A DNA stretch of 64,000 nucleotides from Erwinia oleae (GTDB lineage: Bacteria; Pseudomonadota; Gammaproteobacteria; Enterobacterales; Enterobacteriaceae), in assembly GCF_000770305.1 (NCBI RefSeq), contig NZ_JNVB01000012.1:1-64000 (forward strand). The letters run 5' to 3'. The position numbers and the translations under genes are program-made. How positions within the stretch are numbered: the stretch's first letter is position 1; the number at the start of each line of letters is the position of its first letter. Under the pieces are notes generated by a model, which was not told the DNA's origin, ran no database searches, and saw only the letters and a program-made list of their open reading frames with translations. Shown here piece after piece: positions 29,556-39,515 of this stretch.

Positions 29556-30608
29556 TTACTGCGAGATCGCATCGGCCATCATGCCGATACTGAGAGCAAA
29601 ATAGGTTGAGCGGTTCCAGTGCATAATAGTGCGGAAATTGTCATACACCAGAAACGCTTTTCCGGGCGCGTCGTCCGGGGTGATGATCCAGGCGCGCTGG
29701 GCGTTATCCGGCAGCGAGGCATCGCTGGTGAAACGCACGCCCAGTCGCTGCCACTCGCCGACGCTTTTGGCCTGAGAATCTTTCAACCCTGCCATTTCCG
29801 GCACGAAATCAAGCGGCAGAATAGCCTCTCTGCCCCAGCTCTGCCCGGCTTTCCAGCCCTCTTTCGACAGATAGTTGGCGGTGGAGGCGAACACGTCATC
29901 TGTACTGTTCCAGATATCAATTTTGCCGTCGCCATCGCCGTCTGCGCCGTAGCGCACGAATGAACTGGGCATAAACTGGCTTTGTCCCATTGCGCCAGCC
30001 CACGAGCCTTTCAGTTCGTCAGCGGTGATATGCTGCTGCTGGACAATCCGGAGCGCAGCGTAAAGCTCTTTGGTGAAAAACGCCTCGCGGCGGCCTTCGA
30101 AAGCGAGGGTAGCGAGTGCCGAAACGATATCTTCTTTGCCCTGGATTTTACCGAAGTTACTCTCCATGGCCCACAGCGCCACAATGTACTGCGGCTGCAC
30201 GCCGTAACGCTGGCTGACCGGCTCAAGCTGCGCGCGATAATTTTGCAGGTTTTCCCGTCCCTGCTGCACTTTTGCTTCCGGCATGACGCGCGCCAGATAG
30301 TCGCTCAGGGTGATTTTTTTCTCGGGCTGATTACGATCGGACGCAATGACATGGTCAACAAAGTGGACATTAGCAAAGGCGACCGCAAGCGTTGATTCAT
30401 CGATGCCCTGCTGGCGCGCCTGCGCTTTCAGTTTTTCCACATAAGCCGGGAATTCAGCCGGATCGCGCCCTTCGCTGGCCAGCGTGGTTTTCTCAGGCGG
30501 CGTAAGAAAAGCGCCGCTGCTTTGCGATGCGGGCGCCGCATGGTTTTTGCCGGCGCATCCGGTCAGCGCGACGGTAAGAATAAAGGTCGTGAGAAAGGTC
30601 AGTTTCAT
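29556..30608 (-). CDS. MltB-like lytic murein transglycosylase lipoprotein
   Basis: Outer-membrane lipoprotein expected to cleave peptidoglycan glycan strands, forming 1,6-anhydro-muramic acid. The lipobox LTGC sits at about residue 16. The SLT_2-type domain carries the catalytic Glu in ALWAMESNFGKIQG, AGAMGQSQFMPSSFVRYGADGDGDGKIDIW, and ends YFALSIGMMADAI. The start at MKLTFLTTFIL follows an AAAAGG site; 11 codons upstream are dropped. It differs from E. coli MltB, and nothing similar lies at this spot (ycgM-ycgL) in E. coli. Confidence 0.88.
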   Translation of the reverse strand: MKLTFLTTFILTVALTGCAGKNHAAPASQSSGAFLTPPEKTTLASEGRDPAEFPAYVEKLKAQARQQGIDESTLAVAFANVHFVDHVIASDRNQPEKKITLSDYLARVMPEAKVQQGRENLQNYRAQLEPVSQRYGVQPQYIVALWAMESNFGKIQGKEDIVSALATLAFEGRREAFFTKELYAALRIVQQQHITADELKGSWAGAMGQSQFMPSSFVRYGADGDGDGKIDIWNSTDDVFASTANYLSKEGWKAGQSWGREAILPLDFVPEMAGLKDSQAKSVGEWQRLGVRFTSDASLPDNAQRAWIITPDDAPGKAFLVYDNFRTIMHWNRSTYFALSIGMMADAISQ

Positions 30609-30693
30609 GCGTTCATCCTTTTCAGGTGAGCGCCGCCGCATATATATCTCTGCGCGTGCATTCGGCGACGATAAAATAGCGTGCAGATGTCTC

Positions 30694-30972
30694 TTAATTA
30701 CTATTTTTTACCTGGTCGAGATGGCTTTTAAGCAGGCTTTCAACCGGTGGCGGCATTTGCAGGTAATACCCCTCTTCTTTAAGGGCATTTTTTACCTTAC
30801 TCAACTCCGCGTTAACTAACCGCTTACTGCCGTCAAGCGGCAGCAGCATAGCCAGCTGTGGCCTGCCAAACCCTTTCAACAGCGCCTCGGGCACGCGGGA
30901 AAAATCGTCTTTTTTTTCGACGTAGAGATAAGTCTGGTCGCGTAGGGGACTTCTGTAGATCACACAAAACAT
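30694..30972 (-). CDS. ycgL: YcgL domain protein
   Basis: Small (92 aa) soluble protein of unknown function with the YcgL fold. It starts [23 protein letters not shown] and keeps [20 protein letters not shown]. It lies divergently beside minC, as in E. coli. The E. coli entry has about a dozen extra residues before this Met; the sequence upstream here has no matching codons with a good start. Confidence 0.92.
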   Translation of the reverse strand: MFCVIYRSPLRDQTYLYVEKKDDFSRVPEALLKGFGRPQLAMLLPLDGSKRLVNAELSKVKNALKEEGYYLQMPPPVESLLKSHLDQVKNSN

Positions 30973-31128
30973 ATATTTAACCCGAAATTACCTGGAAGGT
31001 GACTTGCCTGAATATAACAGTAACTATAACATGCTTGCTGAACTTCGGAATATTGTCCTGCCGCGGTAAATGTCGGTAACACAGACATAATTTAGTCGGG
31101 ACAGAGATTACAGGACTGGGCCGGGCAA

Positions 31129-31818
31129 ATGCCACAAACGCCAATCGAGTTAAAAGGCAGCAGTTTTACGCTGTCAGTTGTTCATTTGCACCACGCCGAT
31201 CCTGATGTGGTACATCAGGCGCTTCAGGATAAGATCAATCAGGCGCCCGCCTTTCTGAAAAACGCTCCTGTGGTGTTGAATATCGCTTCATTAACGCGCG
31301 ATGTCGACTGGCCGCGTATGCAGCACGCCATTGACTCAACCGGTCTGCACATCGTTGGCGTGAGCGGGTGTAAAGATGATGTGCTGAAGCGCACGGTGAT
31401 CCGTGCGGGCCTGCCTGTTCTGTCTTCGGGTAGAGATCAGAAAAGCAGCGTTGAGCCAGCGCCTGCTCAACCGGTGGCGACGCCGGCGGCAAAAACCCGC
31501 GTGATTGATACGCCGGTGCGTTCAGGCCAGCAAATCTACGCGAAAAACAGCGATCTTATCGTCACCAACAGCGTCAGCGCCGGGGCGGAACTGATTGCTG
31601 ATGGCAACATCCATATTTACGGCATGATGCGCGGCCGCGCCCTGGCCGGCGCCAGCGGCGACGCAGACTGCCAGATTTTTTGTACCAGCTTGTCAGCAGA
31701 ATTGGTTTCGATAGCCGGACAGTACTGGATTATGGATCAGATCCCTGCTGAATTTTTCGCAAAAGCGTCGCGTCTTTATCTGAAAGACGGCGCATTGACG
31801 ATACAGACACTGAATTAA
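31129..31818 (+). CDS. minC: Septum site-determining protein MinC
   Basis: FtsZ polymerisation inhibitor that blocks division at the poles together with MinD. The N-terminal domain begins [20 protein letters not shown]; a Pro/Ala-rich linker is at about residues 104-120; the beta-helical C-terminal domain ([29 protein letters not shown]-like repeats, [11 protein letters not shown]) binds MinD. Length is 229 aa. First gene of minCDE. Confidence 0.97.
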   Translation: MPQTPIELKGSSFTLSVVHLHHADPDVVHQALQDKINQAPAFLKNAPVVLNIASLTRDVDWPRMQHAIDSTGLHIVGVSGCKDDVLKRTVIRAGLPVLSSGRDQKSSVEPAPAQPVATPAAKTRVIDTPVRSGQQIYAKNSDLIVTNSVSAGAELIADGNIHIYGMMRGRALAGASGDADCQIFCTSLSAELVSIAGQYWIMDQIPAEFFAKASRLYLKDGALTIQTLN

Positions 31819-31859
31819 GCCGGGCTCACGAGCCTTTCTATTTCTAAGGAAATCCTTAT

Positions 31860-32672
31860 ATGGCACGCATTATTGTTGTTACTTCGGGTAAAGGAGGCGT
31901 TGGCAAGACCACGTCCAGCGCGGCCATCGCTACCGGTTTAGCCCAGAAAGGTAAGAAAACCGTAGTGATCGACTTCGATATTGGCCTGCGTAATCTTGAT
32001 TTGATCATGGGCTGTGAGCGCCGCGTCGTCTACGATTTTGTTAACGTAATTCAGGGCGATGCCACGCTCAATCAGGCATTAATCAAAGACAAGCGTACTG
32101 AAAACCTCTTCATTCTCCCTGCCTCGCAAACGCGCGATAAAGATGCGCTTACCCGTGAAGGCGTGGAAAAAGTATTGAACGATCTGGGTGAGATGGCTTT
32201 CGATTTTATCGTTTGTGATTCGCCGGCGGGGATTGAAACCGGCGCGCTGATGGCGCTCTATTTTGCTGATGAAGCGATTATTACCACCAACCCGGAAGTC
32301 TCCTCCGTTCGTGACTCCGACCGCATTCTGGGCATTCTTTCTTCAAAATCGCGCCGTGCGGAAAACGGCCAGGACCCGATAAAAGAGCATCTGCTGCTGA
32401 CCCGCTACAATCCCGGCCGCGTAAATCGTGGCGATATGCTGAGCATGGAAGACGTGTTGGAGATCCTGCGCATTCCTCTGGCGGGTGTGATTCCTGAAGA
32501 TCAGTCGGTACTGCGCGCGTCCAACCAGGGCGAGCCGGTTATTCTGGATCTCAGCTCCGATGCGGGTAAAGCCTATGCCGATACGGTAGACCGTATACTC
32601 GGCGAGGATCGTCCCTTCCGCTTCATTGAAGAAGAGAAGAAGGGTTTTCTGAAACGCCTGTTTGGGGGATAA
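31860..32672 (+). CDS. minD: Septum site-determining protein MinD
   Basis: Membrane-cycling ATPase that recruits MinC and oscillates with MinE. The deviant Walker A motif SGKGGVGKTTSSAA is at residue 9. Walker B-type VVIDFDIGLRNLD follows. The C-terminal amphipathic membrane-targeting helix is KKGFLKRLFGG. Length is 270 aa, as in E. coli. It is preceded by an AAGGAAAT site and followed after 3 bases by minE. Confidence 0.98.
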   Translation: MARIIVVTSGKGGVGKTTSSAAIATGLAQKGKKTVVIDFDIGLRNLDLIMGCERRVVYDFVNVIQGDATLNQALIKDKRTENLFILPASQTRDKDALTREGVEKVLNDLGEMAFDFIVCDSPAGIETGALMALYFADEAIITTNPEVSSVRDSDRILGILSSKSRRAENGQDPIKEHLLLTRYNPGRVNRGDMLSMEDVLEILRIPLAGVIPEDQSVLRASNQGEPVILDLSSDAGKAYADTVDRILGEDRPFRFIEEEKKGFLKRLFGG

Positions 32673-32675
32673 GAC

Positions 32676-32945
32676 ATGGCCTTACTCGACTTCTTTTTAT
32701 CCCGTAAAAAGAGCACAGCCAATATTGCCAAGGAACGGCTGCAAATCATCGTTGCGGAGCGCAGACGGGGTGACAGCGAACCTCATTACCTGCCGCAGCT
32801 GAAAAGGGACATTCTGGAAGTCATCTGTAAATACGTGAAGATCGATCCTGAGATGCTGAGCGTTAAGCTTGATCAGAAAGATGATGATATCTCGATTCTG
32901 GAACTGAACGTAACCTTGCCAGAGACGGACGAAACGCCAAAATGA
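32676..32945 (+). CDS. minE: Cell division topological specificity factor MinE
   Basis: Stimulates MinD ATPase and confines MinCD to the poles. Its 89 residues start [25 protein letters not shown], combining the membrane-targeting N-terminus and the anti-MinCD helix, then the dimerisation domain ([19 protein letters not shown]). It lies 3 bases after minD and is the last gene of the operon. Confidence 0.98.
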   Translation: MALLDFFLSRKKSTANIAKERLQIIVAERRRGDSEPHYLPQLKRDILEVICKYVKIDPEMLSVKLDQKDDDISILELNVTLPETDETPK

Positions 32946-32962
32946 TCGTCTGCCGCCGCTGA

Positions 32963-32988
32963 ATTTCCCCTGCCTTCGCAGGGGAAAT
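32963..32988. terminator. Strong hairpin between convergent minE and rnd
   Basis: Perfect 11-bp stem ATTTCCCCTGC / GCAGGGGAAAT with a CTTC loop between two convergent genes. It lacks a clear T-run on either side, so termination is inferred from position and stability. Confidence 0.6.
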
Positions 32989-33002
32989 CATCAGCATGCG
33001 GT

Positions 33003-34124
33003 TCAGATCGTGTTAAGCACGTCACTGATACCCGAGTGAAGTAGCTCCCCACGCCAGCCATCAATCAGTTCCGGCGTGGTGCTGCGGGGTTTTATATTCC
33101 AGTGCCAGTTTAATAGCTGATTAATCTGCCGACGGGAAGCCAGTAATTCCTGACTGACGCCATGCCGCTCCGCTGCGCTGGCAACCACCGCCTTCAGCGC
33201 TTTGAAAGCGTTTTTATACTCGGGATGATCGATCAGATTCCGCAGCGGCTCCGGCAGTTCACTCTCATCAAGCGCATTGGCCTGCTCAACCCTGTTGACC
33301 AACTCTCTGCCGTGGAAGCGGATCTCCTGCCCGTTCAGCCCTAACTGATCCAGCTCTGCCAGTGAACCCGGCATAAAACGCGCCACCTTCCACAAATTTT
33401 CTTCGCGTACGACAAAATTTACCGCCATGTCTTTTTCACGCGCCAGCGTCAGTCGCCATTCCGCCAGCAGCTTCAGCGCAGCCAGCTGTCGCGGCCGTAG
33501 CTGCCATGCGTTGGTAATGTCGCGCCAGGCTTCAGACGGCGCGACCACCGTGCGGCGACGCTGACACAGCAGCGCGCACTCATTCAGTGCGGCGGCGAGT
33601 TTGCCGCTCTCTTCCGCTTCCGCCATCAGTTTGTGGGCAACAGGCAGCAGATAGTAAACGTCTGCTGCCGCGTACTCACACTGGCGTTCGGTCAGCGCAC
33701 GCGCCAGCCAGTCGGTGCGGGACTCGCTTTTATCCAGCGCAATACCGGTAAATGACGCCACAATGGTTGCAAAACCACAGGAGAGCGGGCGTCCGGTAAA
33801 GGCCGCGAGGATCTGTGTATCAATCATCGGCGTTGGCATCACGCCATATTCATGCAGAAAAACTTCCAGATCTTCGCTACCGGCGTGCAGAAATTTTATA
33901 ACCTGCTCATCCAGCAGCAGCGCGCGAAAAGGCGCCCAGTCGGTAATGGGCAACGGATCGATCAGCGCGATGTTTTCGCCGTCATAAAGCTGGATCAACC
34001 CCAGTTGAGGATAATAGGTACGGGTACGCACAAATTCGGTATCCAGCGCCAGCGCAGAAAACGTACGCGCGCGCAGGCACAGCTCAGCCAGCGCCTCGTT
34101 GGTGGTTATCATGGTGTAATTCAA
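33003..34124 (-). CDS. rnd: Ribonuclease D
   Basis: 3'-5' exoribonuclease for tRNA and small RNA maturation. The DEDDy exonuclease motifs are ALDTEFVRTRTYYP, FLHAGSEDLEVFLHEYG and YAAADVYYLLPV. An HRDC domain (about residues 210-290) and a second C-terminal helical domain follow. Length is 373 aa (E. coli 375). It lies downstream of fadD on the same strand but is separated by a terminator. Confidence 0.96.
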   Translation of the reverse strand: MNYTMITTNEALAELCLRARTFSALALDTEFVRTRTYYPQLGLIQLYDGENIALIDPLPITDWAPFRALLLDEQVIKFLHAGSEDLEVFLHEYGVMPTPMIDTQILAAFTGRPLSCGFATIVASFTGIALDKSESRTDWLARALTERQCEYAAADVYYLLPVAHKLMAEAEESGKLAAALNECALLCQRRRTVVAPSEAWRDITNAWQLRPRQLAALKLLAEWRLTLAREKDMAVNFVVREENLWKVARFMPGSLAELDQLGLNGQEIRFHGRELVNRVEQANALDESELPEPLRNLIDHPEYKNAFKALKAVVASAAERHGVSQELLASRRQINQLLNWHWNIKPRSTTPELIDGWRGELLHSGISDVLNTI

Positions 34125-34168
34125 AAAAAATCCTCTTACCGCAACAAAAAAACCGTTTCGGTGACAAT

Positions 34169-34190
34169 AAAAACGCCGGGGTCACCGGCG
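34169..34190 (-). terminator. Intrinsic terminator of fadD
   Basis: On the minus strand CGCCGG / CCGGCG with a GTGAC-type loop is followed by TTTTT. It lies about 35 bases beyond the fadD stop. Confidence 0.8.
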
Positions 34191-34222
34191 CTCTGAAAAA
34201 AGTTGCAGGCAGTATACCGTGT

Positions 34223-35905
34223 TCAGGGGCTCCTGGTCGCATTGGTTGCCTCGTCACGGAGTTCGCGACGCAGGATTTTGCCCACGTTAGTTTTCGGCAG
34301 ATCTTCGCGAAATTCAACTATTTTCGGCACTTTGTAGCCTGTAAGATGCTTTTTACAATGGGCTGTCAGCTCTTCTTTGGTGAGCGACGGATCTTTTCTG
34401 ACCACGCACGCCTTTACCGTTTCCCCGGCAATATCATCAGGCACGCCGATGGCGGCCGCTTCCCGCACTTTCGGGTGCATCATCAGCACGTCTTCGATTT
34501 CGTTGGGGTAAACGTTAAAACCGGAGACCAGGATCATATCTTTTTTACGATCGACAATGCGAATAAAGCCTTCGCTATCCACGGTGACAATGTCACCGCT
34601 GTGCAGCCAGCCATCTTGCAGTACTTCAGCCGTCGCGTCCGGTCGCTGCCAGTAGCCGCGCATCACCTGCGGGCCTTTAATGCACAGTTCGCCAGGTTCG
34701 CCCTCGCCGACCTCATTTCCTGCGTCATCCACCAGCCGGATATCCGTTGACGGCACCGGCAGGCCAATGCTGCCGCTGTGGTAGCGAATATCATAGGGGT
34801 TGACTGAAACCAGCGGCGCGCATTCGGTCAGGCCGTAGCCCTCCAGCAGATAGTGGCCGGTGAGTTTTTCCCAGCGTTCCGCCACGGCCTTATGTACCGC
34901 CATGCCGCCGCCTGCCGATAAACTGAGGCTCGAGAAGTCCAGTTTGTTGAACTCGCTGTCGTTCAGCAGCGCATTAAAAAGTGTATTGACGCCGGTAATG
35001 GCGGTGAAGCGGACTTTACTCAGCTCTTTCACCAGGCCCGGAATATCACGAGGATTCGTAATCAGCAGGTTGGTGCCGCCAAGATCGATAAACAGCAGGC
35101 AGTTCACCGTCAGCGCAAAAATATGATAAAGCGGCAGCGCCGTCACCACAGTTTCTTTGCCTTCCTTGAGCAGCGAGCCGTAGGTGGCTTTGGTTTGCTC
35201 AAGATTGGCCTGCATGTTGCGGTGGCTGAGCATCGCGCCTTTCGCCACGCCCGTGGTACCGCCGGTATATTGCAGGAAAGCGAGATCGTCATTGGTGGTC
35301 TCAGGCCGCACGTACTGCATGCGGTAACCTTTTTGTAGCGCGCTGCGAAACGAAATGGCACCCGGCAGATGGTATTTCGGCACCAGACGCTTGATGTACT
35401 TTACGACAAAATTAATCAATGTTCCTTTGGCGGGAGAGAGCTGGTCGCCAAGGCGCGTCAGCATCACATGCTTCACCTGCGTTTTCGCCACCACTTTTTC
35501 CAGCGTATGGGCAAAATTGGAGACGATCACAATGGCGCTTGCGCCGCTGTCGTTGAGCTGATGCTCCAGCTCACGCGGGGTATAAAGGGGATTGACGTTT
35601 ACCACCACCATCCCCGCGCGCAGAATGCCGAATAGCGCAATCGGGTACTGCAACAGATTCGGCATCATCAGCGCAACGCGATCGCCTGCTTTCAGACCCA
35701 GCCCTTCCTGGAGCCAGGCGGCGAATGCCCGGCTGCGCTCTTCCAGTTTGCGATAGGTCATGGCCTGACCCATATTGATGAACGCCGGGCGATCCGCGTA
35801 GCGATGTGCTGCCAGCTCAAAGAGATCGATGAGCGATGTGTAGCGATCGGAACTGATCTCAGCCGGCACGTCGGCGGGATAACGGTTTAACCAAACCTTT
35901 TTCAA
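34223..35905 (-). CDS. fadD: Long-chain fatty acid-CoA ligase
   Basis: Acyl-CoA synthetase that activates and vectorially imports long-chain fatty acids at the inner membrane. The AMP-binding motif is [19 protein letters not shown], with [14 protein letters not shown] and the FACS signature [29 protein letters not shown] start it at TTG 35905, preceded by GAGGTGCTTCC: the first residues [13 protein letters not shown] then align with E. coli FadD, which also uses TTG. This gives 560 aa. An ATG 14 codons upstream is possible but unsupported. A FadR operator lies 68 bases upstream. Confidence 0.97.
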   Translation of the reverse strand: MKKVWLNRYPADVPAEISSDRYTSLIDLFELAAHRYADRPAFINMGQAMTYRKLEERSRAFAAWLQEGLGLKAGDRVALMMPNLLQYPIALFGILRAGMVVVNVNPLYTPRELEHQLNDSGASAIVIVSNFAHTLEKVVAKTQVKHVMLTRLGDQLSPAKGTLINFVVKYIKRLVPKYHLPGAISFRSALQKGYRMQYVRPETTNDDLAFLQYTGGTTGVAKGAMLSHRNMQANLEQTKATYGSLLKEGKETVVTALPLYHIFALTVNCLLFIDLGGTNLLITNPRDIPGLVKELSKVRFTAITGVNTLFNALLNDSEFNKLDFSSLSLSAGGGMAVHKAVAERWEKLTGHYLLEGYGLTECAPLVSVNPYDIRYHSGSIGLPVPSTDIRLVDDAGNEVGEGEPGELCIKGPQVMRGYWQRPDATAEVLQDGWLHSGDIVTVDSEGFIRIVDRKKDMILVSGFNVYPNEIEDVLMMHPKVREAAAIGVPDDIAGETVKACVVRKDPSLTKEELTAHCKKHLTGYKVPKIVEFREDLPKTNVGKILRRELRDEATNATRSP

Positions 35906-35972
35906 GGAAGCACCTCGGAAACTATTTATTGTTGTCATTGGCTTCACCCATCGCGTTTGTTAACATTATTTT

Positions 35973-35989
35973 AACTCAGCGTACCAGTT
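35973..35989 (-). promoter_or_regulatory. FadR operator of fadD
   Basis: Read on the minus strand, AACTGGTACGCTGAGTT agrees with the E. coli fadD FadR site, as I remember it, at 14 of 17 positions. It fits the general pattern ANCTGGTNNGANNNGTT. Its place just upstream of fadD suits repression by FadR, encoded in this same window. Confidence 0.75.
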
Positions 35990-36053
35990 AAAAAATGCTG
36001 CCGTAGTAAGGTTGCGAAGCCCATCACTAAAAATCCCGTTCAACGGGTCGTGA

Positions 36054-36092
36054 TAAAAAAAGACCCGGCGGCAGAGAAACAGCCGTCGGGTC
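36054..36092 (-). terminator. Intrinsic terminator of yeaY
   Basis: On the minus strand GACCCGACGGC / GCCGCCGGGTC (one mismatch) is followed by seven T. It separates yeaY from fadD. Confidence 0.88.
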
Positions 36093-36114
36093 ATAAGCGC
36101 TATCGTCTGTCTGT

Positions 36115-36711
36115 TTATTCGGTCAGAATGGTCTGCACCTGCGCCGGCCCCTGATTGTAGAACCCGAACGGCGGCGGGCCCCAATAACCGCCGCGATGGC
36201 GCCCGTGTGGCGGGCCGTACCAAATCCACGGATCGAGCGGCTGCGGCGGCGAAACCAGCTGCTGCGTCATGTGCCAGCGCTGATAACCGGTCACGTTCAC
36301 GGTGACAAAGTTATACGCTGCCTGGCCGATTTCCCCTTTCTCCGTGCCTTTAATCGGCCCGACCACAGTCACCATCTGATTAGTGAAGTCGATGGGATCG
36401 ACAAAGCCGTTGATGTCCGCATAAATGCGGCCGATTGACGCGCTGCCAAGCACAGGCCGGGCGGTATCATCAAGCCGCATAGCGGCAATTTCCAGCCGCG
36501 TCATGCCGCTTTTATTACTGACCTTCACCACTTTGCCGCCAAAGCGAGACTCCTGCCCGACGTAGAGCTGCGGCGCGTTAAGCACCCGCGCCAGGTCCTG
36601 CTGAGGCATCTCCGAATGTCCTTTCACCGAATCCGGCACGCTGACGCAGCCGGACACCAGCGCAACGGCCAACAGCACCCGGCCCAACTGCAATATTGCT
36701 TTTTTACGCAT
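36115..36711 (-). CDS. yeaY: Slp family outer membrane lipoprotein YeaY
   Basis: Slp-type lipoprotein of the outer membrane; function uncertain (Slp is linked to starvation and acid stress). The lipobox VSGC is at about residue 22, followed by VSVPDSVKG; the domain contains [30 protein letters not shown] and [12 protein letters not shown]. The C-terminal part is Pro/Gly/aromatic-rich, ending VQTILTE. Start chosen at ATG 36711 with a GGAGTG site (198 aa). It lies between tsaB and fadD as in E. coli. Confidence 0.92.
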   Translation of the reverse strand: MRKKAILQLGRVLLAVALVSGCVSVPDSVKGHSEMPQQDLARVLNAPQLYVGQESRFGGKVVKVSNKSGMTRLEIAAMRLDDTARPVLGSASIGRIYADINGFVDPIDFTNQMVTVVGPIKGTEKGEIGQAAYNFVTVNVTGYQRWHMTQQLVSPPQPLDPWIWYGPPHGRHRGGYWGPPPFGFYNQGPAQVQTILTE

Positions 36712-36770
36712 AACCCACTCCATGAATACAGCCTGAAAATTAGACTTCGGGCACGGCGAATAGTTGCCTG

Positions 36771-37472
36771 CTATTCGCGACCGGGCAGTTTTTTCCAGGC
36801 GACCTCATTGCGCAGATAAGTGGGCTCGGCGTGTTCAACCGCAACGGCGCGATGTTGCTGAAGCGCCATCACGGCGAGCGGCAGCATATCCTCCGCATGC
36901 GGTAAGGCAATGTCGGTGGCGGTAAGCGTGAGGTGACTCTGCATGGCCAGCTGTGGCCAGGCTTGCCAGCCGGTGCCGACCGTAGCCCACTCACCGCCGA
37001 GCTGCGCCATTCGCTGCTGAGCCGCTTCCGGCGTCAGTACGGCTTCGCTGCTGTCACCCTGCCAGACGCCCTGCGCGTCGCGCTGATATTCCGCCCAGTA
37101 AACTTCCCCCATGCGCGCATCAATGGCGGCCAGCACCCGTTGCGCCCCGAGCGTGCGCCATGCGCCTTCAGCCATGGTTTGCAGCGTCGAGACGCCAATC
37201 ATCGGTAAATCAGCACCCAGCGCCAGACCCTGTGCAATACCAATACCGATGCGCACGCCGGTAAAGCTGCCCGGCCCTTTTCCAAACGCCAGCGCGTTGA
37301 GATCGGTCAGCGTTGTTTGCCCTTCAGAAAGGATCGTCTGTACCATCGGAAGGATGCGCTGCGTGTGCTCACGGGCGCAAAGTTCGAAATGGGCCGTTAT
37401 CTTTTCATCATTCAGCAGCGCCACCGAACAGGCTTCCGTGGCCGTATCAATAGCTAAAATTCGCGTCGACAT
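36771..37472 (-). CDS. tsaB: tRNA threonylcarbamoyladenosine biosynthesis protein TsaB
   Basis: Partner of TsaD and TsaE in formation of t6A37 in ANN-decoding tRNAs. It has an ASKHA-fold N-terminus, [17 protein letters not shown], then ERTQRILP-like [13 protein letters not shown] and the [21 protein letters not shown] motif. GAGGTG lies just before ATG 37472; a GTG two codons earlier is in frame. Length is 233 aa (E. coli 231). It follows yoaA on the same strand with a 57-base gap. Confidence 0.95.
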   Translation of the reverse strand: MSTRILAIDTATEACSVALLNDEKITAHFELCAREHTQRILPMVQTILSEGQTTLTDLNALAFGKGPGSFTGVRIGIGIAQGLALGADLPMIGVSTLQTMAEGAWRTLGAQRVLAAIDARMGEVYWAEYQRDAQGVWQGDSSEAVLTPEAAQQRMAQLGGEWATVGTGWQAWPQLAMQSHLTLTATDIALPHAEDMLPLAVMALQQHRAVAVEHAEPTYLRNEVAWKKLPGRE

Positions 37473-37529
37473 ACTCACCTCAGGCGGGAGAAAATTTTCG
37501 GCGCGCAGTATAGCATACTGCGCGCAAAA

Positions 37530-39440
37530 TTACCGTTGCTTCTCAGGTTGAAGAAAGGCGACCGCCTGCGCAATATCCCGCGTGCGCGGCGTCGGCGGCA
37601 GGCTGTTAAGGAACACCGCGCCGTAAGGCCGCATCACCAGCCGGTTGTCGCAAATCACCAGCACGCCGCGATCGTCTGTATCGCGGATCAGCCGGCCCAC
37701 GCCCTGTTTAAGCGTGATAACCGCGTCCGGGAGCTGCACCTCGTCAAACGGATCGCCGCCGCGTATCCGGCAATCCTCCATGCGCGCTTTTAACAGCGGA
37801 TCGTCCGGCGAGGTGAACGGCAACTTATCAATGATCACCAGTGACAACACATCGCCGCGCACGTCCACGCCTTCCCAAAAGCTGCTGGTCGCCACCAACA
37901 GCGCATTACCGGCAGAAATGAACTGCTTCAGGAGCTGACCCTTGCTGGTTTCGCCCTGCAACAATACCGGCAAGGTCGTCATCGCCCGGAACTGTTCGGC
38001 AAGACCGCGCATCATCTGGTGTGAGGTACAGAGGAAAAAGCAGCGCCCGTTGTTGGCTTCAATCAGCGGCAGCAGCATACGCGCCATCTGCCGTGCGCCG
38101 CCGGGCTGATTCGGCGACGGCAGATTACGCGGCACGCAGAGCAGCGCCTGTCGGGCGAAATCAAACGGGCTGTTGAGTATCAGCGTATCGGCGTTGGTGA
38201 CGCCAAGCCGCTCGACGAAGTGGGTCATCTGCTCGTTCACCGCCAGCGTTGCCGAGGTGAATATCCAGCTCGCCGGGCGCTCGTCCATTACCTCGCGGAA
38301 ACGATCGGATACCGACAGCGGCGTGAACGCCAGCACAAAGTGGCGCGAGTTGCATTCGTACCAGTAGCTGAAGCCGGGCTGCGACACATCCTTCAGACGC
38401 TTGAGCCTGCCGCGATAGAGCGCGGCGCGTTCAAAAGCGGCATCCAGCAGCGCCGAGCGCCCCAGCGACATTTTCGCCACGTCATAACAAAGCTCAAGCG
38501 CATCATCCAACAGCGTCAACGAGCGCAGCACCTGCGCGTTGCTGAGCAGATCGCGCAGGTTGCCACGAAAACCCGGATCGCCCAGCGAAAGGCGAAAGTC
38601 CTGCGCGCTCTGCGCCAGACGGTCGGCAGACTTCTGTAGCTGCTGTGCGTCGCGGACTTCGGTGCGGTACGCGATTGAAATATCTTTTGCCAGATCGAGA
38701 AGCTGTTTGCTGGAGAGCTGCTGGCCGAAGTACTGGCTGGCGATATCCGGCACCTGATGCGCTTCGTCGAAAATCATCACGTCCGCATCCGGGATCAGCT
38801 CAGCAAAGCCGCTCTCTTTTACCACCATATCAGCGAGAAACAGGTGATGGTTCACCACAATAATGTCGGCATCCATCGCTTTTCGTCGCGCCTTCACCAC
38901 AAAACAGTCCTGATAGAGCGGGCAGTCGCTGCCCAGACAGTTGTCATTGGTGCTGGTGACCAGCGGCCAGACCGGACTGTCCTCCGCCACGCCGCCGCAG
39001 GTGCTGATGTCGCCGTCAATGGTTTCAGACGACCAGCCGCGCAGATGGACCAGATCGCTCATCGCCTGCGCAGCCAGCTCTCCGCCCGCCATTGACTGCT
39101 GCTCAAGGCGCTCCAGACAAAGGTAATTCGAGCGCCCTTTCAGCAGGGCCAGCGCACCTTTGTACTTCAACGCGCGGGCGACGGTGGGAAGATCCCGGCT
39201 GTAGAGCTGATCCTGAAGCGCTTTAGAACCGGTGGAAATAATCACCTTTTTGCCGGAACGCAGCGCGGGCGCCAGATACGCGTAGGTTTTACCCGTTCCG
39301 GTTCCCGCCTCAACCACCAGTTCACGCTTATTGGCGATAGCATTCGTGACTGCCTCAGCCATTTGACGCTGGGGTTCGCGCGGCCTGAAGCCCGGAATGG
39401 CCTGCGCCAGCGCGCCCTCTGCTGCAAAATCGTCCGCCAC
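37530..39440 (-). CDS. yoaA: DinG/XPD-type Fe-S helicase YoaA
   Basis: ATP-dependent 5'-3' DNA helicase; in E. coli YoaA works with HolC in DNA damage tolerance. Walker A is EAGTGTGKTYAYLAP near residue 41 and the DEAH box is MIFDEAHQVPD. The Fe-S cysteines are likely those in LCLERLE, ISTCGG and NDNCLGSDCPLYQDCF. C-terminal motifs are SFWEGVDVRGD and QGVGRLIRDTDDRG. Length is 636 aa, the E. coli length. Confidence 0.95.
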   Translation of the reverse strand: MADDFAAEGALAQAIPGFRPREPQRQMAEAVTNAIANKRELVVEAGTGTGKTYAYLAPALRSGKKVIISTGSKALQDQLYSRDLPTVARALKYKGALALLKGRSNYLCLERLEQQSMAGGELAAQAMSDLVHLRGWSSETIDGDISTCGGVAEDSPVWPLVTSTNDNCLGSDCPLYQDCFVVKARRKAMDADIIVVNHHLFLADMVVKESGFAELIPDADVMIFDEAHQVPDIASQYFGQQLSSKQLLDLAKDISIAYRTEVRDAQQLQKSADRLAQSAQDFRLSLGDPGFRGNLRDLLSNAQVLRSLTLLDDALELCYDVAKMSLGRSALLDAAFERAALYRGRLKRLKDVSQPGFSYWYECNSRHFVLAFTPLSVSDRFREVMDERPASWIFTSATLAVNEQMTHFVERLGVTNADTLILNSPFDFARQALLCVPRNLPSPNQPGGARQMARMLLPLIEANNGRCFFLCTSHQMMRGLAEQFRAMTTLPVLLQGETSKGQLLKQFISAGNALLVATSSFWEGVDVRGDVLSLVIIDKLPFTSPDDPLLKARMEDCRIRGGDPFDEVQLPDAVITLKQGVGRLIRDTDDRGVLVICDNRLVMRPYGAVFLNSLPPTPRTRDIAQAVAFLQPEKQR

Positions 39441-39515
39441 ACGCCCTCACCGTTTTTTAAAAAAAAGTACTGTAATTATGTCAGTATTTGCCTGGTTTGT
39501 ATAAGCCCGCGTTCG

